This document shows, piece by piece, positions 8,106 through 16,953 of a stretch of DNA of 64,000 nt. Origin of the DNA: Promicromonospora sp. Populi. GTDB taxonomy: Bacteria > Actinomycetota > Actinomycetes > Actinomycetales > Cellulomonadaceae. The translations under genes and the position numbers were made by a program. A model generated the notes under the pieces. The model was not told where the DNA came from, did not search any database, and was given only the letters and a program-made list of their open reading frames with translations. Numbering within the stretch: the stretch's first letter is position 1; every line of letters starts with the position of its first letter. The DNA is taken from positions 4,960,001-5,024,000 of the forward strand of contig NZ_CP163528.1 of NCBI RefSeq assembly GCF_041081105.1. The letters are read 5' to 3'.

Positions 8106-8121
8106 GTTGCGTATACGCAAC
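8106..8121. promoter_or_regulatory. Perfect 16-bp palindrome GTTGCGTATACGCAAC, copy 1
   Basis: A perfect dyad with no spacer, 41 nt upstream of the first gene of the three-gene small-protein cluster (start 8065, minus) and just past the 3' end of the SRAP gene. An identical copy lies at 57292-57307, 35 nt upstream of another accessory gene on the same strand. The likely role is an operator or promoter element, with the central TATAC perhaps part of a -10 region. Confidence 0.65.
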
Positions 8122-8156
8122 GATCCAACTGCAAGCGCGATCGGGTCGCGCTCGAA

Positions 8157-8912
8157 TCAGACCGTCACGGGCTCCGGGTCCCGAGGCTCCGGGTCCGCCT
8201 CGATGAGCTCCGGCCCGTTGTTCCGCACCGAGCCCACGGCGTCGCCCACCGGGAGCGTCGCCAGCGGCACGCTGTCCACCTGCAAGAGGCTCGACGCGTC
8301 CTTGACGGCCGGGTCGAGCCACGTGTCCCAGGCCTCCGCCGGCAGCAGGAGCGGCATACGGTCGTGGATGGCCTCCATCCGGCCTGACGCTGCACGGGTC
8401 ACCACAGTGGTCGACACCAGCCAGCGGTCCGGGTCGGTCTCGCTCGCCGCCGGGTTGCGCCAGAACTCGTAGAGGCCCGCGAAGGCCGCCACCCCGGCGC
8501 CGGCCGGGTGGATCCAGTACGGCTGCTTGGGGACCTTCTTGGAACCGGATGCGGGCAGCGCCAGCTTGCGCCACTCGTAGTAGCCGTCGGCCAGCACCAG
8601 GCAGCGCCGTGCGGCGAACGGCTTGGCGAACGCCGGCTTGTCCAGCAGCGTCTCGGAGCGCGCGTTGATCATCCGGGCGCCCACCGTCGGGTCCTTGGCC
8701 CAGGACGGCACGAGTCCCCAGCGCGCGAGCTCCATCGACCGTCTCACCTCGCTGGAGCCCTTGCGCGCGCGTTCGACGACGATCCGCACCGGGTCGGTCG
8801 GCGCGACGTTCCACGACGGCGGCAGCAGCCGCGCGTCGTCGGCGATCTCGGCGATCGCGAGCTCGTCGGCAAGGTCCTGGGTGTCCGTGAAGGAGGCGAA
8901 GCGTCCGCACAT
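8157..8912 (-). CDS. SOS response-associated peptidase (SRAP/YedK/HMCES family)
   Basis: 251 aa when started at the ATG of MCGRFASF; after Met removal Cys2 becomes the N-terminus that crosslinks abasic sites in single-stranded DNA, so this start is required by function and longer upstream frames are wrong. Family motifs seen: PSWNVAPTDPV, RWGLVPSWAKD, MINARSETL, RCLVLADGYYEWRK and HDRMPLLL with the conserved His. Length is normal. SRAP proteins shield abasic sites in ssDNA. CATGCT ends 6 nt upstream of the start, a variant of the leaderless box; no LexA box is evident nearby. Confidence 0.93.
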   Translation of the reverse strand: MCGRFASFTDTQDLADELAIAEIADDARLLPPSWNVAPTDPVRIVVERARKGSSEVRRSMELARWGLVPSWAKDPTVGARMINARSETLLDKPAFAKPFAARRCLVLADGYYEWRKLALPASGSKKVPKQPYWIHPAGAGVAAFAGLYEFWRNPAASETDPDRWLVSTTVVTRAASGRMEAIHDRMPLLLPAEAWDTWLDPAVKDASSLLQVDSVPLATLPVGDAVGSVRNNGPELIEADPEPRDPEPVTV

Positions 8913-8971
8913 GAGACCAGCATGCCCTGAGCCACTGACACCGGAGATCGAGATCACTCTTCTCACAGTCG

Positions 8972-8984
8972 TATCGATTCGATA
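8972..8984. promoter_or_regulatory. Palindrome overlapping the exporter's -10 box
   Basis: TATCGA-T-TCGATA is a perfect dyad whose right end overlaps the putative -10 TAGCAT (8983-8988) of the downstream exporter. A repressor binding here would block that promoter. No regulator gene is adjacent. Confidence 0.35.
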
Positions 8985-8988
8985 GCAT
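8983..8988 (+). promoter_or_regulatory. Leaderless -10 box that sets the exporter start
   Basis: TAGCAT ends 7 nt before the ATG at 8996. It overlaps the alternative ATG at 8987, which would therefore lie outside the transcript, so 8996 is preferred. Confidence 0.45.
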
Positions 8989-8995
8989 GAGGCCC

Positions 8996-10249
8996 ATGCC
9001 ATCCGTTGCGCCGTCGGGCGTGTCCCCAGTCGTGCCCGCGCGCCGGGCGTCTCCGTCGACCGTCAAATGGGTACTCATGCTCGGGGCGCTCTCGGCGCTG
9101 CCGGCGTTCACCGTCGACATGTACCTGCCGGCGCTGCCGCAGGTGGCGGACGACCTGCTCTCCACCGAGGCGATGGCCCAGCTCACGGTGTCCTGCATGC
9201 TGATCGGCGGCGGCGTCGGCCAGCTGGTGATCGGCCCGCTGTCGGACCGCTTCGGGCGTCGTGCCCCGCTGCTCGTGGGCCTCGTGCTGCACGTCGTCAT
9301 CTCGCTGCTGTGCGCCGTCGTCACGAGCATGCCGTTGCTGATCGGGCTCCGGCTCGCGCAGGGCTTCTTCAATGCGGCCGCCGGTGTCGCCTCCGTCGCG
9401 GTGGTGCGCGACCGGTTCGTGGGCGCCGAGGCGGCCCGCATCCTGTCCCGCCTCATGCTCGTGATCGGTGTGGCGCCGATGTTCGCGCCCACGCTCGGCT
9501 CTTTCGTGCTGGCGCACGGCAGCTGGCGCTGGGTGTTCGTGGTGCTGGCCGCCATGGGCGCGGTGCTCGCCGTCGTCGTGCTGACGCGGATGCCCGAGAC
9601 CCACCCGCCCCGCAAGCGGTTGACCGGAGGGATCCGTACCGTCGCGGGCGGCTACGGCCGGCTGCTGCGCGACCGGCACTTCCTCGCCCTCGCCGTGATC
9701 CCCGGGCTGGGCTTCGGGGTGCTCATGAGCTACGTGGTGGCTTCGCCGATCATCTTCCAGCAGGAGTTCGGGCTCAGCGAGGGGCAGTTCGCCCTGCTGT
9801 TCGCGGTCAACGGCGTGGGACTGGTCCTGTCGGCCCAGGTCAATGCGGCGCTGGTGCGCAAGGTCGCGCCGGTCCGGCTGCTCCGGTTCGGGGTGGTCGC
9901 CCAGGCGGTGCTCGTCGTCGTGCTCCTTGTAGTGGTCCTGACCGGTGCGGGCGGGCTGATCGGCCTGCTCGTGGCGCTGTGGTGGGTGCTCGCGTTCCAG
10001 GGGTTCGTACCGGCGAACGCGAGCGCGATGGCCCTGTCGCGGCACGGCGAGATAGCGGGGACGGCGGCCGCGATGATCGGCGCCATCCAGTCTCTGGTGG
10101 CCGGCGTGGTGAGCTCGCTCGGGGGGTTCCTCGGCGGGGACGCCTTGGCCATGGCTATGGTGATGCTCGTGGCCGTGCTGCTGGCGATCGGCGTGCTCGC
10201 GACCGCGACCCCGGCCTTCCGGCGTGGTGGCTGGCACATGCCAGTGTGA
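8996..10249 (+). CDS. Bcr/CflA-family multidrug MFS exporter
   Basis: 417 aa with twelve predicted membrane helices. VDMYLPALPQVADDL at the end of TM1 is the Bcr/CflA signature, and GPLSDRFGRR is the MFS motif A between TM2 and TM3. Relatives are proton-driven drug exporters (bicyclomycin, chloramphenicol, florfenicol). The start was chosen from the leaderless box at 8983-8988. The gene is divergent from the SRAP gene. Actual substrates cannot be deduced. Confidence 0.88.
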   Translation: MPSVAPSGVSPVVPARRASPSTVKWVLMLGALSALPAFTVDMYLPALPQVADDLLSTEAMAQLTVSCMLIGGGVGQLVIGPLSDRFGRRAPLLVGLVLHVVISLLCAVVTSMPLLIGLRLAQGFFNAAAGVASVAVVRDRFVGAEAARILSRLMLVIGVAPMFAPTLGSFVLAHGSWRWVFVVLAAMGAVLAVVVLTRMPETHPPRKRLTGGIRTVAGGYGRLLRDRHFLALAVIPGLGFGVLMSYVVASPIIFQQEFGLSEGQFALLFAVNGVGLVLSAQVNAALVRKVAPVRLLRFGVVAQAVLVVVLLVVVLTGAGGLIGLLVALWWVLAFQGFVPANASAMALSRHGEIAGTAAAMIGAIQSLVAGVVSSLGGFLGGDALAMAMVMLVAVLLAIGVLATATPAFRRGGWHMPV

Positions 10250-10313
10250 GAGTTCACCTGACGGTAGCGTCGGCTTAACGAGGATTTTCGATGCGACGAC
10301 TTTGCTCACCGGC

Positions 10314-12542
10314 ATGAGTACACCCATGCGTACCCGCGCCGCGCGCGTGGTCGCCGCCGCGGCAGCAGCCTCGCTGCTGCTCCCCGCGGCCATCGCCGTC
10401 GCTGACCCCCGACAGGGCTCGGGCAGTTCCTTCCTCGCTCCCACCCTGGCCGGTCGCGCCACGCTGTCGGCCGACTACCTGGCCGAAGGCCCGCCGTCGG
10501 GCGCCGCGGCGAGTCCCGCCAACGGGCGGCAGGGACCGTGGGACGGCCAGGTGATCCCGGGATTCTCCGCCGTCGTCGAGAACAACAACGGGACCTACTG
10601 GGCCCAGCCGGACAACGGCTTCGGCGCCAAGGGCAACTCCGCCGACTTCCTGCTGCGCAACTACCTGGTGCGTCCCCAGTGGGACACCGGCAGCACGGGT
10701 TCCGGCGAGATCCAGGTCCTCGACTACATCGAGTACAACGACCGCAACGACGTGCTCGACTTCGACATCGTCAACGAGGACACCGACGAGCGGCTCCTGA
10801 CGGGCGCCGACTTCGACATCGAGTCCCTCGTGCGCGCCAACGACGGCACGCTGTGGGTCGGCGACGAGTTCGGCCCGTTCCTGCTGCACTTCGACGACGA
10901 CGGCACCCTGCTGGAGCCCCCGTACGAGTTCCCGGGCGGCAAGTCGCCCGCCAACCCGTACCTGGAGCCCGGCGAGACGCCCACGGTGGCCAGCAGCAGC
11001 GGCTTCGAGGCCCTGGCGAGCAGCGGGCGCTATCTCTACCCGGTCGTGGAGGGCAAGCTGGTCAATGACAGCGACGCCCGCCGTCGCTGGATCTACCAGT
11101 TCGACACCCGTCGCGGCGAGTACACGGGCAAGCGCTGGGCGTACCAGACCGACCAGGAGGGCGACGCCGTCGGCGACGCCTTCTCGACCGGCTCGGACTC
11201 GCTGCTGATCCTCGAGCGCGACAACTTCGAGGGTGACCAGTCGGTCACGAAGCGCGTGTACGAGATCGACCTGAGCAGCAAGGACCGCGACGGCTACGTC
11301 CGCAAGGAGCTCGTGCTGGACGCCCTGCACGTCGAGAACCCGCGCGGCATCGACGCCGGGGAGGGCTACGGCCTGGGTGAGGACACCTTCGCGCTGCCCG
11401 TGCAGTCCTTCGAGACGGTGCTGTTCGTGGACAAGGACACGCTCCTGATCGCGAACGACAACAACTACCCGGGCAACGACGCGCGCATCACCGGCACACC
11501 TGACGACACCGAGATGGCGCTGGTGGACCTCAAGAAGACCCGCGCGGTCGACGACGGCGTCACGCTGATCGGTCACCGCGGTGCGTCCGGCTACCGCCCG
11601 GAGCACACCCTGGCCGCGTACGAGCTCGCTATCGCGCAGTGCGCGGAGGTCATCGAGCCCGACGTCGTCTCGACCAAGGACGGGGTGCTGGTCGCCCGGC
11701 ACGAGAACGAGATCAGCGGCACGACGGACGTGGCGAACCACCCTGAGTTCGCCGACCGGCGCACCACCAAGGTGATCGACGACGTCGAGATGACCGGCTG
11801 GTTCACCGAGGACTTCACGCTGGCCGAGCTGCGCACCCTGCGGGCCAAGGAGCGGCTGCCTGCGGTCCGCCCGCAGAACGTCCCGTTCGACGGGCTCTAC
11901 CTGATCCCGACCCTCGACGAGGTGCTCGACCTGGCCCGGCACAGCAAGACCTGCGACGGTCAGCCGGTCGGCGTCGCCCCGGAGACGAAGCACCCGTCGT
12001 ACTTCGACTCCCTGGGCCTCTCCCTGGAGGAGCCGCTGGTGGCCGAGCTGGGCCGCAACGGCTTCGACTCGGCCCGGTCCGGGGCGATGATCCAGTCCTT
12101 CGAGGTGGGCAACCTGAAGCAGCTCAACCGCCTCACGGACGTCCCGCTGGTCCAGCTTGTCAGCAACAGCGGGCAGCCGTACGACTTCACGCTCTCCGGC
12201 GACCCGCGTACCTACGCGGACATGGTCACCCGGCGCGGCCTGCGCGAGATCGCCCGGTACTCGGACTACGTGAGCGCTGAGAAGACGGTGCTCATCCCGC
12301 GGGAGGCCGACGGCACGCTCGGCGAGCCGACGCCCGTGATCGACGACGCCCATGCCGCCGGGCTGGACGTGGTGGCCTGGACGTTCCGGCGGGAGAACCA
12401 GTTCATGCCGGTGGAGTTCCGCTCGTCGAGCGACCCGAACGCGGTGGGTGACCTGGTGGGTGAGATCCAGGTGTACCTCGACGCCGGTCTGGACGCCTTC
12501 TTCACGGACAACCCGGACCTCGGCGACATTGCGCTGAGCTGA
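10314..12542 (+). CDS. Secreted phytase-like esterase / glycerophosphodiester phosphodiesterase fusion
   Basis: 742 aa from the ATG before MRTRAARVVAAAAAASLLL, a signal peptide ending near AVA-DPRQG; the longer frame overlapping the exporter is rejected. Residues ~75-410 match the esterase-like domain of the phytase family (beta-propeller; NTDERLLTGAD-like region, VGDEFGPFLLHFD, GNDARITGTPDDTEM). Residues ~415-742 are a GDPD TIM barrel: TLIGHRGASGYRPEHTLAAY, EPDVVSTKDGVLVARHENE and the late TDNPD supply the His, Glu and Asp catalytic/metal set. It would release phosphate or glycerophosphate outside the cell. Confidence 0.88.
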   Translation: MSTPMRTRAARVVAAAAAASLLLPAAIAVADPRQGSGSSFLAPTLAGRATLSADYLAEGPPSGAAASPANGRQGPWDGQVIPGFSAVVENNNGTYWAQPDNGFGAKGNSADFLLRNYLVRPQWDTGSTGSGEIQVLDYIEYNDRNDVLDFDIVNEDTDERLLTGADFDIESLVRANDGTLWVGDEFGPFLLHFDDDGTLLEPPYEFPGGKSPANPYLEPGETPTVASSSGFEALASSGRYLYPVVEGKLVNDSDARRRWIYQFDTRRGEYTGKRWAYQTDQEGDAVGDAFSTGSDSLLILERDNFEGDQSVTKRVYEIDLSSKDRDGYVRKELVLDALHVENPRGIDAGEGYGLGEDTFALPVQSFETVLFVDKDTLLIANDNNYPGNDARITGTPDDTEMALVDLKKTRAVDDGVTLIGHRGASGYRPEHTLAAYELAIAQCAEVIEPDVVSTKDGVLVARHENEISGTTDVANHPEFADRRTTKVIDDVEMTGWFTEDFTLAELRTLRAKERLPAVRPQNVPFDGLYLIPTLDEVLDLARHSKTCDGQPVGVAPETKHPSYFDSLGLSLEEPLVAELGRNGFDSARSGAMIQSFEVGNLKQLNRLTDVPLVQLVSNSGQPYDFTLSGDPRTYADMVTRRGLREIARYSDYVSAEKTVLIPREADGTLGEPTPVIDDAHAAGLDVVAWTFRRENQFMPVEFRSSSDPNAVGDLVGEIQVYLDAGLDAFFTDNPDLGDIALS

Positions 12543-12601
12543 CCAGGAAATACACAGGACTTAACAAGCCTGGTGCTGGGGTACCTGCTTATGCTCCGCA
12601 G

Positions 12602-13795
12602 GTGCCCCAGCACTTGAGCTCCCAGCGCAGTCATCGCGTCGCCCGTGCCGTGGCGCTGGTCGTCGTCGGCGTTCTTGCCTTCGTGGCGGCCGGCGGCGTA
12701 GCCGCCTATCTGGACCTGAGGCAGCAGATCGGCGTCAGTGACGTCTCGGGTCTGGTCAAGGGCCCGACGCCGTCGGCCGACCCCGACGACCCGTTCACCG
12801 GCCGCAGCCTCAACATCCTGGTGCTGGGCACCGACCTGCGCGGCGGGGAGAACACCGAGATCGCGGGTGCGGGCGACGGCGGCATGCGGTCGGACACCAC
12901 GATGCTGGTGCACATCTCCGGTGACCGTTCCCGCATCGAGGTGGTCTCCATCCCGCGCGACTCGCTGGTCGACATCCCGTCGTGCGAGCTGCCCGACGGC
13001 AGTGAATCGGGCGCGAGCTACGGCATGTTCAACAGCGCGTTCACGATCGGCGGCGGAGCCGAGGAGGACCTCACCTACGCCGCCGCCTGCACCATCTCGA
13101 CGGTGCAGTCCCTCACGGATGTTCCCGTCACCAACCACATGGTGGTGCAGATGGACGGCGTGGTCGATGTCGTCGACGCACTCGGCGGGGTGCGCATGTG
13201 CCTGCCCGAACCGCTGATCCAGGACCCCGCGTACGGCCGGTTCGAGCTGCCCGCCGGCGAGCAGACCCTCGACGGGCTCCAGGCCATCGGTTATCTCCGT
13301 GCCCGGCACGGCACCGGCCTGGGGCTGGAACAGGGCAGCGACCTCACGCGGATCGTGCGGCAGCAGGCGTTCGTCGACGCGCTGGTGCGGCAGGTGCTGG
13401 CTCAGAACGTCGTGACCAACTCGCCGCAGCTGTACCGCACCATCCAGGCAGTGCTGAGCGCCATCTCCGCCGACCCGGCACTGGCCGACCCTGCGGCGCT
13501 GGCCGGCCTCGCGTTCAGCATCCGGAACATCGACCCGGCCGAGATCGTGTTCACCGAGCTGCCCGTCGTGGCCGCGCCGAGCGACCCCAACCGCGTGGTC
13601 TGGACCGAGGAAGCCGCCGTGATCTGGGAGCGCTTGGCGGCCGACGAGCCGCCGCCCGGGCACGAGACACCGTCTCCCTCGCCGTCGGCCTCGACCGATA
13701 CGGGGGAGGGTTCGGGGGACGGCGGGACGACGCCGTCGGACACGCCGGACCCGTCGCCGTCGGCCTCGCTGCAGGCGGGCGTCTGCGCCGACTGA
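12602..13795 (+). CDS. LytR-CpsA-Psr (LCP) family protein 1
   Basis: 397 aa, GTG start with TATGCT (12590-12595) ending 6 nt upstream. An N-terminal membrane helix (AVALVVVGVLAFVAAGGVAAY) anchors an extracytoplasmic LCP domain: ILVLGTDLRGGE, GGMRSDTTMLVHIS, RIEVVSIPRDSLVDIP, then VDALGGVRMCLPEPL and IGYLRARHG. The conserved Arg/Asp residues bind polyprenyl-pyrophosphate; LCP enzymes attach wall polymers to peptidoglycan. The C-terminus is a Ser/Pro/Asp-rich tail. It is followed by a paralogue, so this is a tandem duplication. Confidence 0.93.
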   Translation: MPQHLSSQRSHRVARAVALVVVGVLAFVAAGGVAAYLDLRQQIGVSDVSGLVKGPTPSADPDDPFTGRSLNILVLGTDLRGGENTEIAGAGDGGMRSDTTMLVHISGDRSRIEVVSIPRDSLVDIPSCELPDGSESGASYGMFNSAFTIGGGAEEDLTYAAACTISTVQSLTDVPVTNHMVVQMDGVVDVVDALGGVRMCLPEPLIQDPAYGRFELPAGEQTLDGLQAIGYLRARHGTGLGLEQGSDLTRIVRQQAFVDALVRQVLAQNVVTNSPQLYRTIQAVLSAISADPALADPAALAGLAFSIRNIDPAEIVFTELPVVAAPSDPNRVVWTEEAAVIWERLAADEPPPGHETPSPSPSASTDTGEGSGDGGTTPSDTPDPSPSASLQAGVCAD

Positions 13796-13889
13796 ACCAC
13801 TGGCGCGACCAAGACACGGGCTGGACATCACCTGGGAGTCGTAGGACTTATTTACACGAATGTTGCACGGAGGCCCTACGCTCCGAGGC

Positions 13890-15263
13890 GTGGCGAGTGA
13901 CTTCTGGACGGCAGTCCGACCTGTCGGAGAGATAATTCCCGGGGTTCCCCGACATGCGCGTTCGGGTGAGCGCCAGCCCCGGCACGTCCGTAGCTGGCGC
14001 AGGATGCTGCTGCTCCGCGGCGTCACGATGAGCCTCATCGGGGTGATGGCGTTCGGCTCCGCGGCGGCCGCGACGGCGTATCACAACGCGATCTCGCAGA
14101 TCGACGTCCAGGACCTCGACGGCCTGGTCGCCGAGCAGGTCGAGCCGGAGGACCCGTCCGACCCGTTCAGTGACCAGCCGGTCAACCTGCTCCTGATGGG
14201 CACCGACATCCGGGACGGCACGAACGCCGACATCGGCGGCACGGTCTCCGGCATGCGCTCGGACACCACGATGCTGGTGCACATCTCGGCGGACCGGCAG
14301 TGGATCGAGATCGTCTCGTTGCCGCGAGACGCCTTCGTGGACATCCCGTCCTGTCAGCTACCGGACGGTAGCCAGTCTGCGCCCCACCGGGACAAGTTCA
14401 ACGCTTCGTTCAGCGTCGGGAGTGGCGGCACGGATCTCATGTATGCCGCCGCCTGCACGATCAACACCGTCAACGCCCTGACGGGCGTCACCGTCTCCAA
14501 CCACGCCGTCGTCAAGATGAACGGCGTGATCGAGGTGGTGGACGCGATCGGCGGCGTGCGGATGTGCCTGCCCGAGGCGCTGCACGGTAACCCTGCATCG
14601 GCGCGCATCGACCTGCCGGCGGGCGAGAACATCCTCGACGGCAATACCGCCATCCAGTTCCTCCGCGTCCGCAAGGGCACCGGCATGGGGCTCGAGATGG
14701 GCAGCGACCTGACGCGCATCGCGCGGCAGCAGGCGTTCATCAACGCGCTGCTGCGGCAGATCCTGTCGGCCGAGACGCTCGCCGACCCGACCAAGACCTT
14801 CCGCCTGATCAACGCCGCGCTCGGCTCCCTGAGCGCCGACCCCGCCATCGCCAACCCGGCCAGTGTCGCTGGTCTCGCGTGGTCGCTGCGAGAGATCGAG
14901 CAGCGCAACATCATCATGACGGAGGTCCCGGTGTACGACACCACCGAGGGTGGTGTGGGTGGCTTGGGCTACCTGCCGGAGGCCAGTGAGATCTTCGCGC
15001 GCCTCGCCGCGGACACCCCGTCGGACAGTGTGGTGCTGCCCGACGAGGAGCCCTCCGCCTCGCCGAGCGCGAGCGGCGGGGAAGATGCCGCGGGCGAGAC
15101 CGGCGGCGAGGATCCCCCCGCGGACACGGGGGACCCGGCGGATACGGGCGAGACGGCAGGCACCGGCGAGGAGACCGGCACTGACGACGGAGGTACTGAG
15201 GAGCCGGCGGAGCCGACCCCCAGCCCGAGCCCGGAGGTACTCCTGGAGGGCGTCTGCGCCTGA
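13890..15263 (+). CDS. LytR-CpsA-Psr (LCP) family protein 2
   Basis: 457 aa from GTG 13890, chosen because TACGCT (13877-13882) ends 7 nt upstream; the in-frame ATG at 13860 has neither that box nor a Shine-Dalgarno. It is a clear paralogue of the preceding gene: membrane helix LLLRGVTMSLIGVMAFG, then NLLLMGTDIRDGTNAD, GMRSDTTMLVHIS, WIEIVSLPRDAFVDIP, VDAIGGVRMCLPEAL, IQFLRVRKGTG. An acidic Ser/Thr/Glu/Gly-rich tail of ~75 residues follows. Role: transfer of lipid-linked glycopolymers to the cell wall. Two tandem copies suggest different polymers. Confidence 0.92.
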   Translation: MASDFWTAVRPVGEIIPGVPRHARSGERQPRHVRSWRRMLLLRGVTMSLIGVMAFGSAAAATAYHNAISQIDVQDLDGLVAEQVEPEDPSDPFSDQPVNLLLMGTDIRDGTNADIGGTVSGMRSDTTMLVHISADRQWIEIVSLPRDAFVDIPSCQLPDGSQSAPHRDKFNASFSVGSGGTDLMYAAACTINTVNALTGVTVSNHAVVKMNGVIEVVDAIGGVRMCLPEALHGNPASARIDLPAGENILDGNTAIQFLRVRKGTGMGLEMGSDLTRIARQQAFINALLRQILSAETLADPTKTFRLINAALGSLSADPAIANPASVAGLAWSLREIEQRNIIMTEVPVYDTTEGGVGGLGYLPEASEIFARLAADTPSDSVVLPDEEPSASPSASGGEDAAGETGGEDPPADTGDPADTGETAGTGEETGTDDGGTEEPAEPTPSPSPEVLLEGVCA

Positions 15264-15266
15264 CCC

Positions 15267-15872
15267 TTAGCCGTTGAGGATCAGCGACGCCGCGACGACC
15301 AGCATCGTCACCGCGACGACGCTGTCCAGCACGCGCCACGCTCCGGGCCGCTCCAGCAGTGGCGCGAGGTAGCGCGCGCCGTAGCCGAGCGCGACGAACC
15401 AGGCAGTGCTGGCGATGCAGGCGCCGAGCCCGAACCACCAGCGGTTGTCGCCGTGCGTGGCGGCGAGCCCGCCCACGAGCACCACGGTGTCGAGGTAGAC
15501 GTGGGGGTTCAGCCAGGTCAGGGCCAGCGTCGTGGCGACAGCGGTACCCACGGTCCGGGTGGTCATGCTGTGCCGCCCCATGACGACGTGCTGGCCCTTC
15601 CACGCGCGCCGCGCCGCCAGGCCGCCGTAGACCAGCACCACGACGGCGCCCACCCAGCGCGCGACCTCGATCACGTGCGGCGCGCTCTGGATCAGGGAGC
15701 CCAGGCCGCCGACCCCCGCCGAGATGAGCACGAGGTCGCTGACGGCGCAGATGCCGGCGACGAGGCCCACGTGCTCCCGGCGCAGCCCCTGGCGGAGGAC
15801 AAAGATGTTCTGCGCCCCGACTGCGACGATGAGCGACAGACCGAGGGCCATGCCAGCAAGGGCGGAAAGCAT
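15267..15872 (-). CDS. LysE/ArgO-family amino-acid exporter, copy 1
   Basis: 201 aa, about six membrane helices. It opens MLSALAGMALGLSLIV, then AVGAQNIFVLRQGLRREHVG, the hallmark of LysE/ArgO exporters of basic amino acids; TWLNPHVYLDTVVLVGG is the second conserved block. It starts at 15872 with TACCGT (minus, 15879-15884) ending 6 nt upstream, and an inverted repeat just beyond. It is convergent with the LCP gene, with only 3 bp between their stops. A close paralogue lies at 16954 on the other side of the LysR gene. Confidence 0.9.
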   Translation of the reverse strand: MLSALAGMALGLSLIVAVGAQNIFVLRQGLRREHVGLVAGICAVSDLVLISAGVGGLGSLIQSAPHVIEVARWVGAVVVLVYGGLAARRAWKGQHVVMGRHSMTTRTVGTAVATTLALTWLNPHVYLDTVVLVGGLAATHGDNRWWFGLGACIASTAWFVALGYGARYLAPLLERPGAWRVLDSVVAVTMLVVAASLILNG

Positions 15873-15885
15873 GACTGAACGGTAG

Positions 15886-15911
15886 GAACTCGGACAGCGG
15901 ATGTCCGGTTC
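15886..15911. promoter_or_regulatory. Inverted repeat adjoining the -10 box of lysE copy 1
   Basis: GAAC-t-CGGACA and TGTCCG-GTTC form a dyad with a one-base bulge around GCGGA. It directly abuts the putative -10 (15879-15884, minus), covering the spacer/-35 zone, a good place for regulator binding. The neighbouring LysR protein is the obvious candidate. Confidence 0.4.
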
Positions 15912-15969
15912 ATGATTCGGAAGTGCGGTAGGCCGGAAACAAGGTTAATGATGGGGGTACGTCCAGATT

Positions 15970-16863
15970 TCACGCCGGAAGCAGCTCGCGCGTTGCTTCT
16001 TTTCTCAGCGCCGTCGTGACCCGGTCGAGCACTGCCGACCGCAGCTTCCACTGCTGGAGGTGCAGCGGCACGTCGACGATCGCGTCGGGCTCCAGCAGCG
16101 TGATGCCACCACCGGCCGTGGACAGGAGCCCGCCGATGGACGGGCGGTCCAGCAGCATCCCCCAGCCCAGGCCGAGGCGGATGGTCTCCTCGTACTCGAC
16201 GGTGCTCGGCACGTGGTGCCGCGGTGGTCGCGCGCGCGGCGCGCGGTCGCGCAGGTAGGCGTCCTGCAGGTCGTCGGTCCGGTCGAAGACGACGACGGGC
16301 GCCACGGCGAGCGTGTCCGGCGTCGGGCCCTGGGGGAACCAGCGCTCCGCGAAGGCGCGCGTGCATGCCGGGCGGTACCGCATGATCCCGAGCGGAATGC
16401 TTCGGCAGCCCTGCACCTGAGCGGTCTGCGAGGTGACCGCCGCCATCACCACGCCCTCGCGGAGCAGGTCGGCGGTGCGGCTGTCGTCGGCGCGGTGCAG
16501 GTCGAACGTGACCCCATCGACCTGGGCGAGGGCGGGCAGCACCCAGGTGGCCAGGGAGTCCGCGCTGACCGCCAGGGGCACCGTGACGAAGCCGCTGCCC
16601 GCGTCCTCGGTGCCGAGCTCCGCGGCGACTTCCGCGCCCAGGAGCTCGGTCTGCCGGGCGAGGCGCAGGAGTGCCTGGCCCGACGCCGTGGCGCCGACCG
16701 GCCGCGACCGGCGCACGAGCACGCTTCCCGCGGCGCTCTCCAGCGCACGGATGCGCTGGCTCACGGCGGACGGTGTCACGTGCAGCGCCTGGGCTGCGGC
16801 GTCGAACGAGCCCTCGGCGACCACGGCGGCGAGTGCTTCGAGCTGGCGGGAGTCCCATCGCAT
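15970..16863 (-). CDS. lysG: LysR-family regulator, ArgP/LysG type
   Basis: 297 aa. The N-terminal winged HTH (LEALAAVVAEGSFDAAAQAL, then HVTPSAVSQRIRALE) is typical of LysR proteins and close to LysG/ArgP, which sense basic amino acids and activate the exporter gene. The C-terminal effector domain follows from ~residue 90. It is divergent from a LysE gene (16954) and upstream of another (15872) on its own strand, so it probably controls both. The start has CAGAAT ending 6 nt upstream. The symbol rests on gene context and family resemblance. Confidence 0.85.
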   Translation of the reverse strand: MRWDSRQLEALAAVVAEGSFDAAAQALHVTPSAVSQRIRALESAAGSVLVRRSRPVGATASGQALLRLARQTELLGAEVAAELGTEDAGSGFVTVPLAVSADSLATWVLPALAQVDGVTFDLHRADDSRTADLLREGVVMAAVTSQTAQVQGCRSIPLGIMRYRPACTRAFAERWFPQGPTPDTLAVAPVVVFDRTDDLQDAYLRDRAPRARPPRHHVPSTVEYEETIRLGLGWGMLLDRPSIGGLLSTAGGGITLLEPDAIVDVPLHLQQWKLRSAVLDRVTTALRKEATRELLPA

Positions 16864-16953
16864 CCCCCAATTCTGACCTATCTTCAGTTCTGCTTAGGCA
16901 CCCTGAGAAACATGAACTGGTCTTCAGGCCGCGGGCTGCCTAGCGTGATGGCC

